From: Pseudarthrobacter sp. ATCC 49987
Lineage (GTDB): Bacteria; Actinomycetota; Actinomycetes; Actinomycetales; Micrococcaceae
Assembly: GCF_009928425.1 (NCBI RefSeq)
Contig: NZ_JAABNS010000001.1
Location: forward strand, 4,105,728-4,169,727
DNA: 64,000 bases
Direction: 5' to 3'
Position numbers and translations under genes: made by a program. This document shows positions 17,410 to 27,411 of this stretch, in pieces. Position 1 is the stretch's first letter. Each line of letters starts with the position of its first letter. The notes beneath the pieces were generated by a model. The model was given only the letters and a program-made list of their open reading frames with translations. It searched no databases and had not been told where the DNA came from.

Positions 17410-17492
17410 TCACCGTCGGATCCTTTGCCGTTAGAGGCATTGCGGTCCGCGGCCATCCCGGCGAGTTTCCACGGAAAGTAAGGACGCAACAC

Positions 17493-19355
<1,863 letters not shown>

Positions 19356-19357
19356 TC

Positions 19358-20038
19358 ATGCCGCATCACGGTAACGAAGAAGACCACGGTTCTTCCGAGA
19401 GCCGTCGCGACGCCGAACAGCGGGAGAACGAGCCGCAGAAGCCGATCATCCACGACAACCGCAAGGTTGACCCGAAGACCGGCCAGGCCCGCCACCCCGA
19501 CCAGGAGCGCGCCGCCGCGGCAGACTCCGACTCCGGTTCCGGGGACGCCCTGTCCCAGGCCGAGGACATCCTCAACAGTGTGGACGTTCCGGCCGCGGAT
19601 TCCGTGGCCCAGGGTGCTGACGGCGCGGAGGCGGAGGAGCTCAGGAATGACCTCCGCCGCCTGCAGGCCGAGTACGTCAACTACCGCAAGCGCGTTGAAC
19701 GCGACCGTGCCGTGGCAGGGGAGATGGCCGTCATCGGCGTCCTGAACTCCCTGCTGCCGGTGCTGGACGACGTCGACGCCGCCCGCCAGCATGGTGACCT
19801 CACGGACGGACCGTTCGCCGCGATCGCCGCCAAGCTGGAGAACGCGCTGAAGACGTACGGCCTGGTGCGCATCGATGAGACCGGCGTGGAGTTCGACCCG
19901 ACGATCCACGAGGCCCTCATCCAGCAGCCGGGCACGGATGTCGAAATCGACACCGTCAGCCAGGTCCTGCGCTCCGGGTACAAAACCGGCGACAGGGTCC
20001 TGCGGGCAGCTCAGGTCATCGTGGCCGTCCCGGCCTAG
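19358..20038 (+). CDS. grpE: GrpE nucleotide exchange factor
   Basis: This 226-residue protein releases ADP from DnaK. An unusually long acidic, disordered N-terminus of about 85 residues precedes the coiled coil (ELRNDLRRLQAEYVNYRKRVERD) and the C-terminal beta domain with GVEFDPTIHEALIQQPG and VLRSGYKTGDRVLRAAQVIV, the GrpE signature. It starts two bases after dnaK. Confidence 0.96.
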   Translation: MPHHGNEEDHGSSESRRDAEQRENEPQKPIIHDNRKVDPKTGQARHPDQERAAAADSDSGSGDALSQAEDILNSVDVPAADSVAQGADGAEAEELRNDLRRLQAEYVNYRKRVERDRAVAGEMAVIGVLNSLLPVLDDVDAARQHGDLTDGPFAAIAAKLENALKTYGLVRIDETGVEFDPTIHEALIQQPGTDVEIDTVSQVLRSGYKTGDRVLRAAQVIVAVPA

Positions 20039-20053
20039 CAGTACGCCATCGAA

Positions 20054-20102
20054 GTGACAGTTCGCGCCCGTGTTTCGACCAAACATTGGCGCGAACTGTC
20101 AC
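20054..20102. repeat. Perfect 15-bp inverted repeat between grpE and dnaJ
   Basis: Arms GTGACAGTTCGCGCC (20054-20068) and its reverse complement (20088-20102) enclose 19 bases that contain a second small stem, TGTTT/AAACA. There is no T-run after it. It may be an RNA-processing or attenuation hairpin in the operon, or a dispersed REP-like element. Confidence 0.6.
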
Positions 20103-20132
20103 CTCGGCACACAGATTTGAAAGGAAACGCCA

Positions 20133-21122
20133 TTGGCTAGCCAGGACTGGGTGGACAAGGACTTTTATAAGATCCTTGGAGTCGCCAAGGACGCTTCCGA
20201 CGCCGACATCAAAAAGGCCTACCGGAAGCTCGCGCGGCAGCACCACCCGGACACCAACGCGGGGAATGCCGCTTCGGAGAAGAAGTTCAAGGACATCTCC
20301 GAGGCCTACTCCGTGCTTTCCGATGCCGACGAGCGCCAGCAGTACGACGCCATCCGGGCCATGGGCGGCGGTGCACGCTTCGCCCCCGGCGGAGGCGGCG
20401 GGGCTGCCGGCGGGGCCGGGTTCGAGGACCTCTTCGGCGGGCTCTTCACCGGCGGCGGGGGACGGCACTCCGGCAGTTACAGCACGGCCGGCGGCATTCC
20501 CCCCGAGTTCGCCGACCTCTTCGGCGGCGGTGGCGGCGGCTTCGGCGGCGGGGGCCAGTCCTTCCAGCGTGCACCGCAGAAGGGCGCCGACCGGACGGCG
20601 TCCACCTCCATTTCCTTCGCCGGTTCCATCCGGGGCACCACCATCGGCCTGCGTGAACCGGACGGCGAGGTCATCGATGTCCGCATCCCGGCCGGCATCA
20701 AGGACGGCCAGAAGGTGCGCGTCCGGGGCAAGGGCCAGTACGGTCCGGCCGGCTATGGGGATCTTATGGTCACCGTCTCAGTGAAGCCGCACGATTTTTA
20801 CGTCCGCGACGGCGACAACCTGCGCATCCACGTTCCGGTCACCTTCCCGGAGGCAGCCCTGGGCGCCGACATCGAGGTTCCCACGATCGACGGCGACAAT
20901 GTCAAGGTGCGCGTGCCTGCCGGCACGCCGTCGGGCCGCACCCTCCGCGTCAAGGGACGCGGCGTGAAGCACACCAAGGCCACCGGGGATCTGCTGGTGA
21001 CCATCGACGTCGCCGTCCCGCGGAAGCTGAGCAAGGAAGCCGAGGAGGCCGTCAAGACCTTCGCCGCGGCCACCGCCGGTGAGGACGTCCGCGCCGAACT
21101 GGCAGCCAAGGCCCGGCTCTAG
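20133..21122 (+). CDS. dnaJ: DnaJ-type co-chaperone without zinc finger
   Basis: This 329-residue Hsp40 stimulates DnaK ATPase activity. The J domain covers residues ~7-70 with the HPD motif (RQHHPDTN). A long Gly/Phe-rich region follows to about 150, then the two DnaJ C-terminal beta domains (KGADRTASTSISFAGSIRG and VPAGTPSGRTLRVKGRG). The CxxCxGxG zinc-finger repeats of type I DnaJ are absent, so it is type II (CbpA-like) in build. It starts on TTG with AAAGGA eight bases upstream. Confidence 0.92.
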   Translation: MASQDWVDKDFYKILGVAKDASDADIKKAYRKLARQHHPDTNAGNAASEKKFKDISEAYSVLSDADERQQYDAIRAMGGGARFAPGGGGGAAGGAGFEDLFGGLFTGGGGRHSGSYSTAGGIPPEFADLFGGGGGGFGGGGQSFQRAPQKGADRTASTSISFAGSIRGTTIGLREPDGEVIDVRIPAGIKDGQKVRVRGKGQYGPAGYGDLMVTVSVKPHDFYVRDGDNLRIHVPVTFPEAALGADIEVPTIDGDNVKVRVPAGTPSGRTLRVKGRGVKHTKATGDLLVTIDVAVPRKLSKEAEEAVKTFAAATAGEDVRAELAAKARL

Positions 21123-21137
21123 GAACGGACGCCTGCC

Positions 21138-21563
21138 ATGGCCATCGAGTACGAGCAGCCGATCTTCGTCATCTCCGTTGCCGCGGAACTGGCGGACATG
21201 CACCCCCAGACGCTCCGGCAGTATGACCGGCTGGGCATCGTCTCGCCCAGCCGGGCCCCCGGCAAGTCGCGGCGGTACTCTCAGCGGGACATCAGCATGC
21301 TCCGCGAGGTGCAGCGGCTCTCGCAGGAGGGCGTGTCCCTCGAGGGCATCAAGCGGATCCTCCAGCTGGAGAACCAGGTGGCAGCCCTGCAAAGGCGCGT
21401 CACCGAGCTGACTGAAGAACTGGACCGCCGGCCCCGCGCCCTCGATTCCCGCATCTTCGCCGCCGGAGCCGCGGGCGACGTCGTGAGCCTGGCCCGCGGC
21501 AAGCGCCCCCGGGCACGGTCCCAGGCGCTGGTGGTGTGGCGGCCGCGCGGGATCGAAGACTGA
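21138..21563 (+). CDS. hspR: Heat-shock repressor HspR (MerR family)
   Basis: This 141-residue repressor binds HAIR sequences, with DnaK as co-repressor in Streptomyces. The MerR helix-turn-helix is seen in VISVAAELADMHPQTLRQYDRLGIVSPSRAPGKSRRYS, followed by a coiled coil (LQLENQVAALQRRVTELTEELDRR) and an Arg-rich tail. It ends the dnaK operon, giving the usual feedback loop. Two HAIR sites lie before dnaK. Confidence 0.95.
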   Translation: MAIEYEQPIFVISVAAELADMHPQTLRQYDRLGIVSPSRAPGKSRRYSQRDISMLREVQRLSQEGVSLEGIKRILQLENQVAALQRRVTELTEELDRRPRALDSRIFAAGAAGDVVSLARGKRPRARSQALVVWRPRGIED

Positions 21564-21574
21564 ATCCTGGCTTA

Positions 21575-21622
21575 ACGCAATGAGTGCCCGGGACCCCTGA
21601 GGGTCCCGGGCACTCATTGCGT
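21575..21622. terminator. Bidirectional terminator between hspR and the secreted-protein genes
   Basis: Two perfect 22-base arms (21575-21596 and 21601-21622) enclose the loop CTGA. The hairpin lies between convergent stop codons, with its right arm touching the last base of the 21622 gene. No long T-run is present on either side. Confidence 0.8.
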
Positions 21623-22902
21623 CAGAAGCGTGAAGCGGTGGTGCTGGTGAACTTGTCGGTGGGAAGAGCGTTGCCGGCGGCATCGGTGATGCCGGAATCG
21701 GGTGTGAATGAAGGCGCGGCGGCCGGCTGGGCCGTGGTGTTCGCAGCGCCTCCTGTCGAGCGGGTTCCGAGCGTGATCGTCAGCGCCTTGGCAACGGCGT
21801 TCCAGCTCAGTGACGAGCCGTTGGAGCCGTTGCCTCCGTAGCTGAGAGTGCCCGAGCCATAGTAGGTCCCCGCCAACGCCACCGTGCCGATTCTCGACGT
21901 CGCGCAGCCCGCGCTAGTCACTGTGACGCTGAGGACGTTGCTGGAACTGACATTGACCATGACCACACCGTTCCCGCTCACGGTCCCGTCGGCCCCGGCT
22001 GTCCACTTGCTGCAGATTGTTGAGGCGTCCATGGACTCGGAGAAAGTGATAATGACTTTGTCCTTGGCATCCAGCACACCGATACTGCTTCCGCTGCCTC
22101 CGCCGTCAGCCAGCGCCACCGTTGACACCGCAGGCGCCGCGACGTCCTTGACTGAGGTCGTCGTGCCGGGCGTCGCGGGATTGCCTTGGTTGCCCGCGGT
22201 GTCGGTAGCGACCGCGCGGTAGGTGATGGTTCCGGGGTTCAGGGACGACAGGTTGACGGTGGCGTTCCAGGCACCTGAGCTGTTCGCCGTCGCGGTCGCG
22301 GGGACCGAGTGCGCTGCGCCAACGTCGGTCACAGCCAGGGCGATGGATGCCCCCGGCTCGGTGCTGCCGTTGACCGGCACCGCAGCGACATTGCCGCTGT
22401 AGACGTAAGTGGGGGCAACCACGGAAGGAGCGCCTGGCGGCGTGGTGTCCACGGCGGCACCGCCGCTGCGGACGCTCTCGGCTCCCTGCCACTGCGCGAG
22501 CACCGGGGTGACCGTGTAGTACCAGGTGCCGGTCGGGACGCCCTGGTCGGTGCAGCCCGGTCCGGCCGTGACCGTGCCTGAGCACGTACCGCCGGTAGCG
22601 ACTTTGGTGCCGCCCGAGGCGGAGGCATAGCGTGCCACCGTGTATCCGGTGACAGCGCGGCCGGCGAGGGTGGTGGTGGCGTTCCATGCCAGCGTGACAT
22701 TTCCGCCGGACACTGTGGCGGTCGGCGTGGCGCCGGTGCGCAGAGCGTCTGCGCTGGCTGACGCGGAACCGCCAGTTGACGCGGCCGTCCAGAAGGCATT
22801 GGCCCCGGGGCCAGCCCACGAGAGGAGGGCGGCGCCGGTAAGGATGACTGCGATGCGGCTCCGGGTTCGGGAGCGTGCCTCGCGCCTGTTGTGACGGCTC
22901 AT
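21622..22902 (-). CDS. Secreted multi-domain Ig/Fn3-like protein with SipW-type leader
   Basis: This 426-residue exported protein starts MSRHNRREARSRTRSR, then a hydrophobic helix ending ANAFWTAASTGG, which resembles the AYAYW junction of SipW/TasA-type signal peptides. An Fn3-like domain follows (GNVTLAWNATTTLAG to WYYTVTPVLAQW), then an Ig-like domain (GSTEPGASIALAV to YRAVATDTAGNQG) and a C-terminal beta domain with FSESMDASTICSKW. No LPxTG anchor or catalytic motif is seen. Its ATG overlaps the upstream stop by four bases, and GGAGG lies eight bases upstream. A structural surface or appendage protein is likely. Confidence 0.8.
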   Translation of the reverse strand: MSRHNRREARSRTRSRIAVILTGAALLSWAGPGANAFWTAASTGGSASASADALRTGATPTATVSGGNVTLAWNATTTLAGRAVTGYTVARYASASGGTKVATGGTCSGTVTAGPGCTDQGVPTGTWYYTVTPVLAQWQGAESVRSGGAAVDTTPPGAPSVVAPTYVYSGNVAAVPVNGSTEPGASIALAVTDVGAAHSVPATATANSSGAWNATVNLSSLNPGTITYRAVATDTAGNQGNPATPGTTTSVKDVAAPAVSTVALADGGGSGSSIGVLDAKDKVIITFSESMDASTICSKWTAGADGTVSGNGVVMVNVSSSNVLSVTVTSAGCATSRIGTVALAGTYYGSGTLSYGGNGSNGSSLSWNAVAKALTITLGTRSTGGAANTTAQPAAAPSFTPDSGITDAAGNALPTDKFTSTTASRF

Positions 22903-23405
22903 CGTCGTGCCTCCACTTTGACGGGAATCTTGAAGGTCGCGCCCTGGCAGGCAGACTGTGACTGGGCGGACATGCTCGCCGCACCCGGGAGGGTGACAAA
23001 CACCGAGGACTTCGCCGGGATGGTGACGGCGGGTGCGAGCGGTGTGGCCGGGGCCGTGAAGGAAACCCCGGTGGTGGTGCATCCGGCATGGGCGGCATCG
23101 GCCGTGGCCGCCGCGCTGGCGGCCACCGAGTACAGCGTTACCGCGAAGGCGTTGGGGTTGCTGGTCCGGAGGATGACATCTGCGGTGCCGCCCGGGACCA
23201 TGCTGGTGCTGTTCGAGTCGCCTGCCACCGACGCGTCGACGCTGATTTGCATGGTGCCTGCGGCTGCGGCGCCGATACCCGAGCCCGTGCTGGCCCAGTA
23301 CGCGTAGGCCGTGCCCCCGCCGGCCAGCAGGCAGAGCGCGACGGCACCGGCCGAGGCGGTTCCAGCGAGTTTGGTGCCCTGCACCAAGGATCGTGTGGAT
23401 CGCAT
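22899..23405 (-). CDS. SipW-type signal peptide protein (TasA-like)
   Basis: This 168-residue exported protein has a basic N-terminus, a hydrophobic core and the junction GGGTAYAYWASTGSGIG, almost the same as the AYAYWTTTGTG of the first gene in the cluster. The mature part is a beta-rich sandwich (GTADVILRTSNPNAFAVTLYSV) with two Cys that could form a disulfide. It starts one base after the previous stop and overlaps the next gene by four bases, so the three genes are coupled. Function is inferred from leader type only. Confidence 0.78.
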   Translation of the reverse strand: MRSTRSLVQGTKLAGTASAGAVALCLLAGGGTAYAYWASTGSGIGAAAAGTMQISVDASVAGDSNSTSMVPGGTADVILRTSNPNAFAVTLYSVAASAAATADAAHAGCTTTGVSFTAPATPLAPAVTIPAKSSVFVTLPGAASMSAQSQSACQGATFKIPVKVEARR

Positions 23406-23406
23406 G

Positions 23407-24240
23407 TCAGTTTCCCTGCCCTGATCCCGAGTACGCCAGCTGGAGGACTGCGCCTTTGCAGCCGTCCTGGAGACGTGGAGTGTCGAGCATGGCGATCCGG
23501 GGCCATTGGGCCGGGGGAACGCCAAGCTGTGAGAGCGAGCTGTTGCCGGACGGGACTGTCAGGGGATAGCGCCCGCTGTACTGCGCCACGGCATAGTCCT
23601 GTGCCGTGCAGGGCAGGTTCGCCGCGATTGCCTTCGACGTGCGGACCACACCCGTGATCGAGACGGTCAGATTGCCGACGTCGATCCCCTTATCCGGGTT
23701 GTTGAATCCGAGGTCCAGGGACCGGCTCGTCCCGGGGGCGAGAAGGCCCGACACATCGCCGGCGAGCCCGAAGACGCGCAGGGGCGCCTTGACCCGGAAC
23801 TGGACCTTGACGGCTGCCGACTGCAGGGAGCCGCTCTGGCCCGTAAGCGTCAGATCGTAGTCTCCAGCGGCTGTAGCGGATGCCGTGGATACGTTCATGC
23901 TGAGCTGGGCTGTGTTCCCGGCCGTCAGCTTGACGGACGACGGCGAGAAGCTGGCCGCTGCCTCCGCGGGGACACCGGTGACTCCCAGTAACACTGTGCC
24001 TGCGAATCCGCCGGTGGAACTGACGGTTGCGGAATAGCTCGTGGCCTGTCCCTGGTCCACGTTCCGGGTGGACGGCGTGACCTGCAGCAGGATTCCGGGC
24101 TTTTGCGGGGCCGACTGCTGCCCGGCGGCGTAGAGTGTGCCCGCGGGCAGGAAGATGGCCAGCAAGCCAATCATGAGGGCACGGCCGGCGAGGCCCGCAT
24201 GACCCCTGGCGAGCCGGAAGAACCGCAGTGGATGCAGCAT
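23407..24240 (-). CDS. Secreted Ig-like protein of the SipW-type cluster
   Basis: This 277-residue protein has a clear N-terminal signal sequence (ALMIGLLAIFLPAGTLYAAG). An Ig-like repeat with the pattern SSTGGFAGTVLLGVTGVP and SFSPSSVKLTAGNTAQLSM, common in bacterial surface proteins, covers about residues 50-125. A second beta domain follows (FGLAGDVSGLLAPGTSRSLDLGF). It lacks the AYAYW junction of its neighbours. GGAGGA precedes the ATG. A hairpin separates it from the first gene of the cluster, so it may be expressed at a lower level. Confidence 0.78.
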   Translation of the reverse strand: MLHPLRFFRLARGHAGLAGRALMIGLLAIFLPAGTLYAAGQQSAPQKPGILLQVTPSTRNVDQGQATSYSATVSSTGGFAGTVLLGVTGVPAEAAASFSPSSVKLTAGNTAQLSMNVSTASATAAGDYDLTLTGQSGSLQSAAVKVQFRVKAPLRVFGLAGDVSGLLAPGTSRSLDLGFNNPDKGIDVGNLTVSITGVVRTSKAIAANLPCTAQDYAVAQYSGRYPLTVPSGNSSLSQLGVPPAQWPRIAMLDTPRLQDGCKGAVLQLAYSGSGQGN

Positions 24241-24326
24241 TACCTATCCTCCTTCGACCGGGCGCCTTGGGCGGGTCGTGGTGTCGGCGGTGACTGGTGG
24301 GTTGCTGTGCGGCGGCCCGAAGGCCG

Positions 24327-24358
24327 CCCCGGCGGGCCGGGTGTCCGGCCCGCCGGGG
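24327..24358 (-). terminator. GC hairpin between the first and second secreted-protein genes
   Basis: Arms 24327-24340 and 24345-24358 form a perfect 14-bp stem with the loop GTGT. A second small stem (GGCGGCC/GGCCGCC, 24311-24328) is adjacent. Position just after the 24366 stop suggests partial termination, leaving the downstream genes less transcribed. Confidence 0.6.
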
Positions 24359-24365
24359 ACACCAG

Positions 24366-24818
24366 CTACACGCTGCCGACAGTGACCGTGACGACGGCTG
24401 ACTTGCAGGCATCCTGGTTGGCGGCGTCATTGAGGAACGCCAGCGTTCCCGACCCCACCTGGGTGCCCGTGCTGTTCGCCCCGACTGCAGTGTTCGACGT
24501 GTCGGCGCTGACTGTGAACCAAGCCGGCAGGCATCCGGCCACGCTCGTGGTCACACTTGCGGTGAGGGCGCCGACGACGGTGCCGGTGTTGGAGCTGTTA
24601 TCTGCCGTGTACGTGACGGGCACCGAGTTGCCCGGGGCCAGGCCGGCGGCGAAGCTGGCATGCAGGGTCACGGTGCCGCCGCCGGTGGAGTTGGCGGCGG
24701 TGCCGGTGCCGGTGCCGGTGGTGGTCCAGTAGGCGTAGGCCGTGCCGCCGCCGACTGCCACGAGGGCAACCGAGGCTGCAACGGCGATGACCTTGCTCTT
24801 CTTGGTGAGCTTGCGCAT
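24366..24818 (-). CDS. Small secreted SipW-type signal peptide protein
   Basis: This 150-residue protein is the first gene of the cluster. It has a Lys-rich N-terminus (MRKLTKKSK), a hydrophobic helix and the junction TAYAYWTTTGTGTGT seen in SipW-dependent secreted proteins such as TasA. The mature part is Thr/Val/Ser-rich with strongly predicted beta strands and two Cys. GGAG lies seven to eight bases before the ATG at 24818. The gene layout suggests the major subunit of a surface fibre, with the following genes encoding minor parts. Confidence 0.78.
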   Translation of the reverse strand: MRKLTKKSKVIAVAASVALVAVGGGTAYAYWTTTGTGTGTAANSTGGGTVTLHASFAAGLAPGNSVPVTYTADNSSNTGTVVGALTASVTTSVAGCLPAWFTVSADTSNTAVGANSTGTQVGSGTLAFLNDAANQDACKSAVVTVTVGSV

Positions 24819-25362
24819 TTGTGAGACTCCTTCTGTGGGGCACCCGGACAGAGGAGTCAACAGGCAAGAGCCGCTTTCCCCCCAATCCTGCGGTTGCCAT
24901 CGCTGAATCGAATGGCCTCATCGTTTCCTCGAAGCGGGGGCTTCACAACACGTAGTGGTACCTGTCTATTGCGGCGTGGACTACTTGCCTCGACGCAGAA
25001 TTACTGGAATTCAGGACACCGGGTGGTCGCGAAAGGACGTACCCGCAATCCCGGCCCGGGCGCGGCGGGAAAAAGCTTGCCGGGACCAGAAAGTGGCCCC
25101 GGACCCCGGCCACCAAGTGTTCCGGCGCACTGAAGTGAGTACATCTTCAGGTGCGCCACGTAGCAGCGCGGCTGAAACTCGAGTACCTTCCTCGCGGGAC
25201 CCCGCGGACGGCCACCCTGTTGAATTGGGGTTGCCAGCCAGTTGAGCCGGCAAGTCGGACAGTGGTAGATGCCGGGGGGCACCGCATGTTGAAGCACTTC
25301 ACGTTTGATCCAATGTGGCCGGGAAAGTCGGCGCCTGGACCTGCACTGATCGCGGGCAGGCC
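24819..25362. other. 544-base gap without a supported gene
   Basis: This gap holds the promoter region of the secreted-protein genes and of the membrane protein at 25363. The only structure that I can support is an imperfect inverted repeat at 25124-25157 (GGCGCAC-TGAAG with CTTCA-G-GTGCGCC). Short open frames here have no recognisable domain, and their codon use looks random. Confidence 0.5.
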
Positions 25363-25761
25363 ATGAACTCCGGGCTCAGTGCCCTGGCCCTTATCGCCGG
25401 ATCCCTGCCCGGCTCAATCCTTTTGTCCCTGGGCCAGACCGTCGTCGTCGTGTGTGTCTGCTTCGACATGGTCCGTGCGCTCTCGGTGCCGCGGTCCCAC
25501 CGCCGGTACGTGGCAAACACGGTCTTCACGACGCTGGCCTGGCCCTCGATCCTGATCAGCGCGGTCACTGTGCTCATCGATGCCGCCAGCGGGACATGGC
25601 AGGACGTCGCGGGCGGAGTCTTTGTGATGGTCATGGTGATCTTCCGGTGGCGCAACGGCGGCGATGAGGACAGCTGGTGGAAGGGCAAGGGCAAGAAACT
25701 GGCCGACTGGTTCCGCAACCAGACCGCTTCCCGGTCCGTGACTGCACCCGCCGCGGCCTAA
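25363..25761 (+). CDS. Small membrane protein, unknown function
   Basis: I do not recognise this 132-residue protein. It has three hydrophobic segments (about residues 4-32, 50-70 and 78-92) and a basic, Trp-containing C-terminal tail (WWKGKGKKLADWFRNQ) that is probably cytoplasmic. GGGCAGG lies just before the ATG at 25363; a longer frame starting at 25315 adds a non-hydrophobic leader. It stands alone between the secreted-protein cluster and the hpa genes. Confidence 0.55.
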   Translation: MNSGLSALALIAGSLPGSILLSLGQTVVVVCVCFDMVRALSVPRSHRRYVANTVFTTLAWPSILISAVTVLIDAASGTWQDVAGGVFVMVMVIFRWRNGGDEDSWWKGKGKKLADWFRNQTASRSVTAPAAA

Positions 25762-25805
25762 CCTAGCGTTGCTATGGCAGCCCGACGTTCCCTAGTGGCG
25801 GATCG

Positions 25806-26639
25806 TCAGTAGCTGGCGGGGGTGCTGGCGGCCTCAGCCACCGGGTCCGGTGGGATGAATTCGGCAGCGAGTGCTTCGGAGCCGCGGGCCAGCAGGGCGA
25901 CGTCGGCTCCGACCAGGATGAAGTTGGCGCCGTTGGCCAGGTAGTGGCGGGCGGTGTCGGGGTTGAAGGCATTGACGCCGGCGGGTTTCCCGGCCGCTGT
26001 AGCGGCGGTGAGGCAGTGTTCGACGGCGGCCCGCACCTCTTCGTGTTCCTGCTGTCCCAGCAGACCCATGGACGCGGCAAGGTCGGAGGGCCCCAGGAAG
26101 ATGGCGTCCACGCCGTCCACCGCCAGGATGTCCTCGACCGCGTCGACAGCGGCGGCGGATTCGATCTGGACGGTGACGCTGATGGTTTCACCGGCCCGGG
26201 CGAGGTAGTCCGGGACGCGGTTCCAGCGGGCGGCGCGGGCCAGGGCGGAGCCGACACCGCGCACCCCGTGCGGCGGGTAGCGGGTGGCGGCCACCGCGGC
26301 TTCTGCTTCGGCGGCTGAGTGGACCATTGGGATCAGCAGGTTCTGGACGCCCAGGTCCAGGTACTGCTTGATCACCACGGTGTCGTTGACCGGGGGCCGG
26401 ACCAGGGTGTGGATGGGGTAGCCGTGGATGGCCTGGAGCTGGGCGAGGATGGATTCGAGCCCGTTGGGGCTGTGTTCGGCATCCACTAACAGCCAGTCCA
26501 GGCCGGACCCGGCGCAGAGTTCGGCCACCAGCGGGCTGCCCGAGCACACCCACATCCCGGCCAGCGGGCGGCCGGCAGCGCCGGTTTGGTTGCGCAGGGC
26601 GTCCCGGAAGGTGTTTTGAGGTTCTATTCGAAGCGGCAT
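25806..26639 (-). CDS. hpaI: HpcH/HpaI aldolase (4-hydroxy-2-oxoheptanedioate aldolase)
   Basis: This 277-residue metal-dependent aldolase should split 4-hydroxy-2-oxoheptane-1,7-dioate into pyruvate and succinate semialdehyde. It has the family signatures WLLVDAEHSPNG, LVRPPVND, QIESAAAVDAVEDI (metal Glu) and IFLGPSDLAASMG (metal Asp). Its ATG lies 16 bases inside the end of hpaH, so the two are translationally coupled. It is the last gene of the hpa operon and matches the last step of the pathway. Confidence 0.92.
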   Translation of the reverse strand: MPLRIEPQNTFRDALRNQTGAAGRPLAGMWVCSGSPLVAELCAGSGLDWLLVDAEHSPNGLESILAQLQAIHGYPIHTLVRPPVNDTVVIKQYLDLGVQNLLIPMVHSAAEAEAAVAATRYPPHGVRGVGSALARAARWNRVPDYLARAGETISVTVQIESAAAVDAVEDILAVDGVDAIFLGPSDLAASMGLLGQQEHEEVRAAVEHCLTAATAAGKPAGVNAFNPDTARHYLANGANFILVGADVALLARGSEALAAEFIPPDPVAEAASTPASY

Positions 26640-27409
26640 GTCACAACTCCCAGTGGTCCGTAGTCTGCGTGGACGGTGTCGCCCTTGGACACCCACATCG
26701 GCCGGGTAAAGGAACCGGCCAGGATGATGTCGCCGGCTTTCATGCTGTCCCCGTGGGCGGCGATCTTGTTGGCCAGCCAGTGCACCCCGTTGGCCGGGTG
26801 GTCCAGGACCCCGGCGGCAACACCGGTCTCCTCCACCGTCTGATTCTTGTAGAGGATGGCGGAGACCCAGCGGAGGTCCACGGCGTCGGGCTTCACCGGG
26901 TTGCCGCCGATCACCATGGCCCCCATCGCGGCGTTGTCCGAGATGGTGTCCACGATGGTCCGGCCCTCCATCTCGATCCGGGAATCCAGGATCTCCAGGG
27001 CCGGAACCACGTAGTCCGTGGCCCGCAGGACATCGAAAATGGTGCAGCCGGGGCCTTTGAGCGCGTCTTTGAGGACAAACGCCAGCTCCACCTCCACCCG
27101 CGGGTGGGTGTACTTGTCCCACTCCACCGAGCAGCCGGTCTCGAGCACCATGTCATCGAAGATGGCGCCGTAGTCCGGTTCGGTGATGCCGGTGGCAGCC
27201 TGCATGGCCTTCGACGTCAGACCGATCTTCCGCCCCACCAGGGTCCGGCCGGCTTCCTCGCTGCGGCGCCGCCACAACTGCTGGACCGCGTAGGAGTCCT
27301 CCACCGTCATATCCGGGTAGCGGGCAGTCAGGCGGGGAACAGGCTTCCGGTTGCGGCCGGCTTCGAGCAGTTCGTCCGCGATGGCCTCAATCGTTGTGGC
27401 ATCCAGCAT
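26624..27409 (-). CDS. hpaH: 2-oxo-hept-4-ene-1,7-dioate hydratase
   Basis: This 261-residue enzyme adds water to the 2-oxo-heptenedioate made by the decarboxylase step. It belongs to the 2-keto-4-pentenoate hydratase/FAH fold: VGRKIGLTSKAMQ, then YGAIFDDMVL, HPRVEVELAFVLK (metal Glu pair) and the C-terminal GDIILAGSFTRPM. The start MLDATTIEAIADEL is chosen; the frame is open further upstream only within the dioxygenase gene. It begins two bases after hpaD and overlaps hpaI. Confidence 0.93.
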   Translation of the reverse strand: MLDATTIEAIADELLEAGRNRKPVPRLTARYPDMTVEDSYAVQQLWRRRSEEAGRTLVGRKIGLTSKAMQAATGITEPDYGAIFDDMVLETGCSVEWDKYTHPRVEVELAFVLKDALKGPGCTIFDVLRATDYVVPALEILDSRIEMEGRTIVDTISDNAAMGAMVIGGNPVKPDAVDLRWVSAILYKNQTVEETGVAAGVLDHPANGVHWLANKIAAHGDSMKAGDIILAGSFTRPMWVSKGDTVHADYGPLGVVTCRFE

Positions 27410-27411
27410 GG

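Noticed and set aside
25001..25297. Minus-strand frame with a CPTC motif
   Set aside because: A single CxxC in a Pro/Gly-rich frame with no domain or ribosome site is not enough to call a zinc protein.
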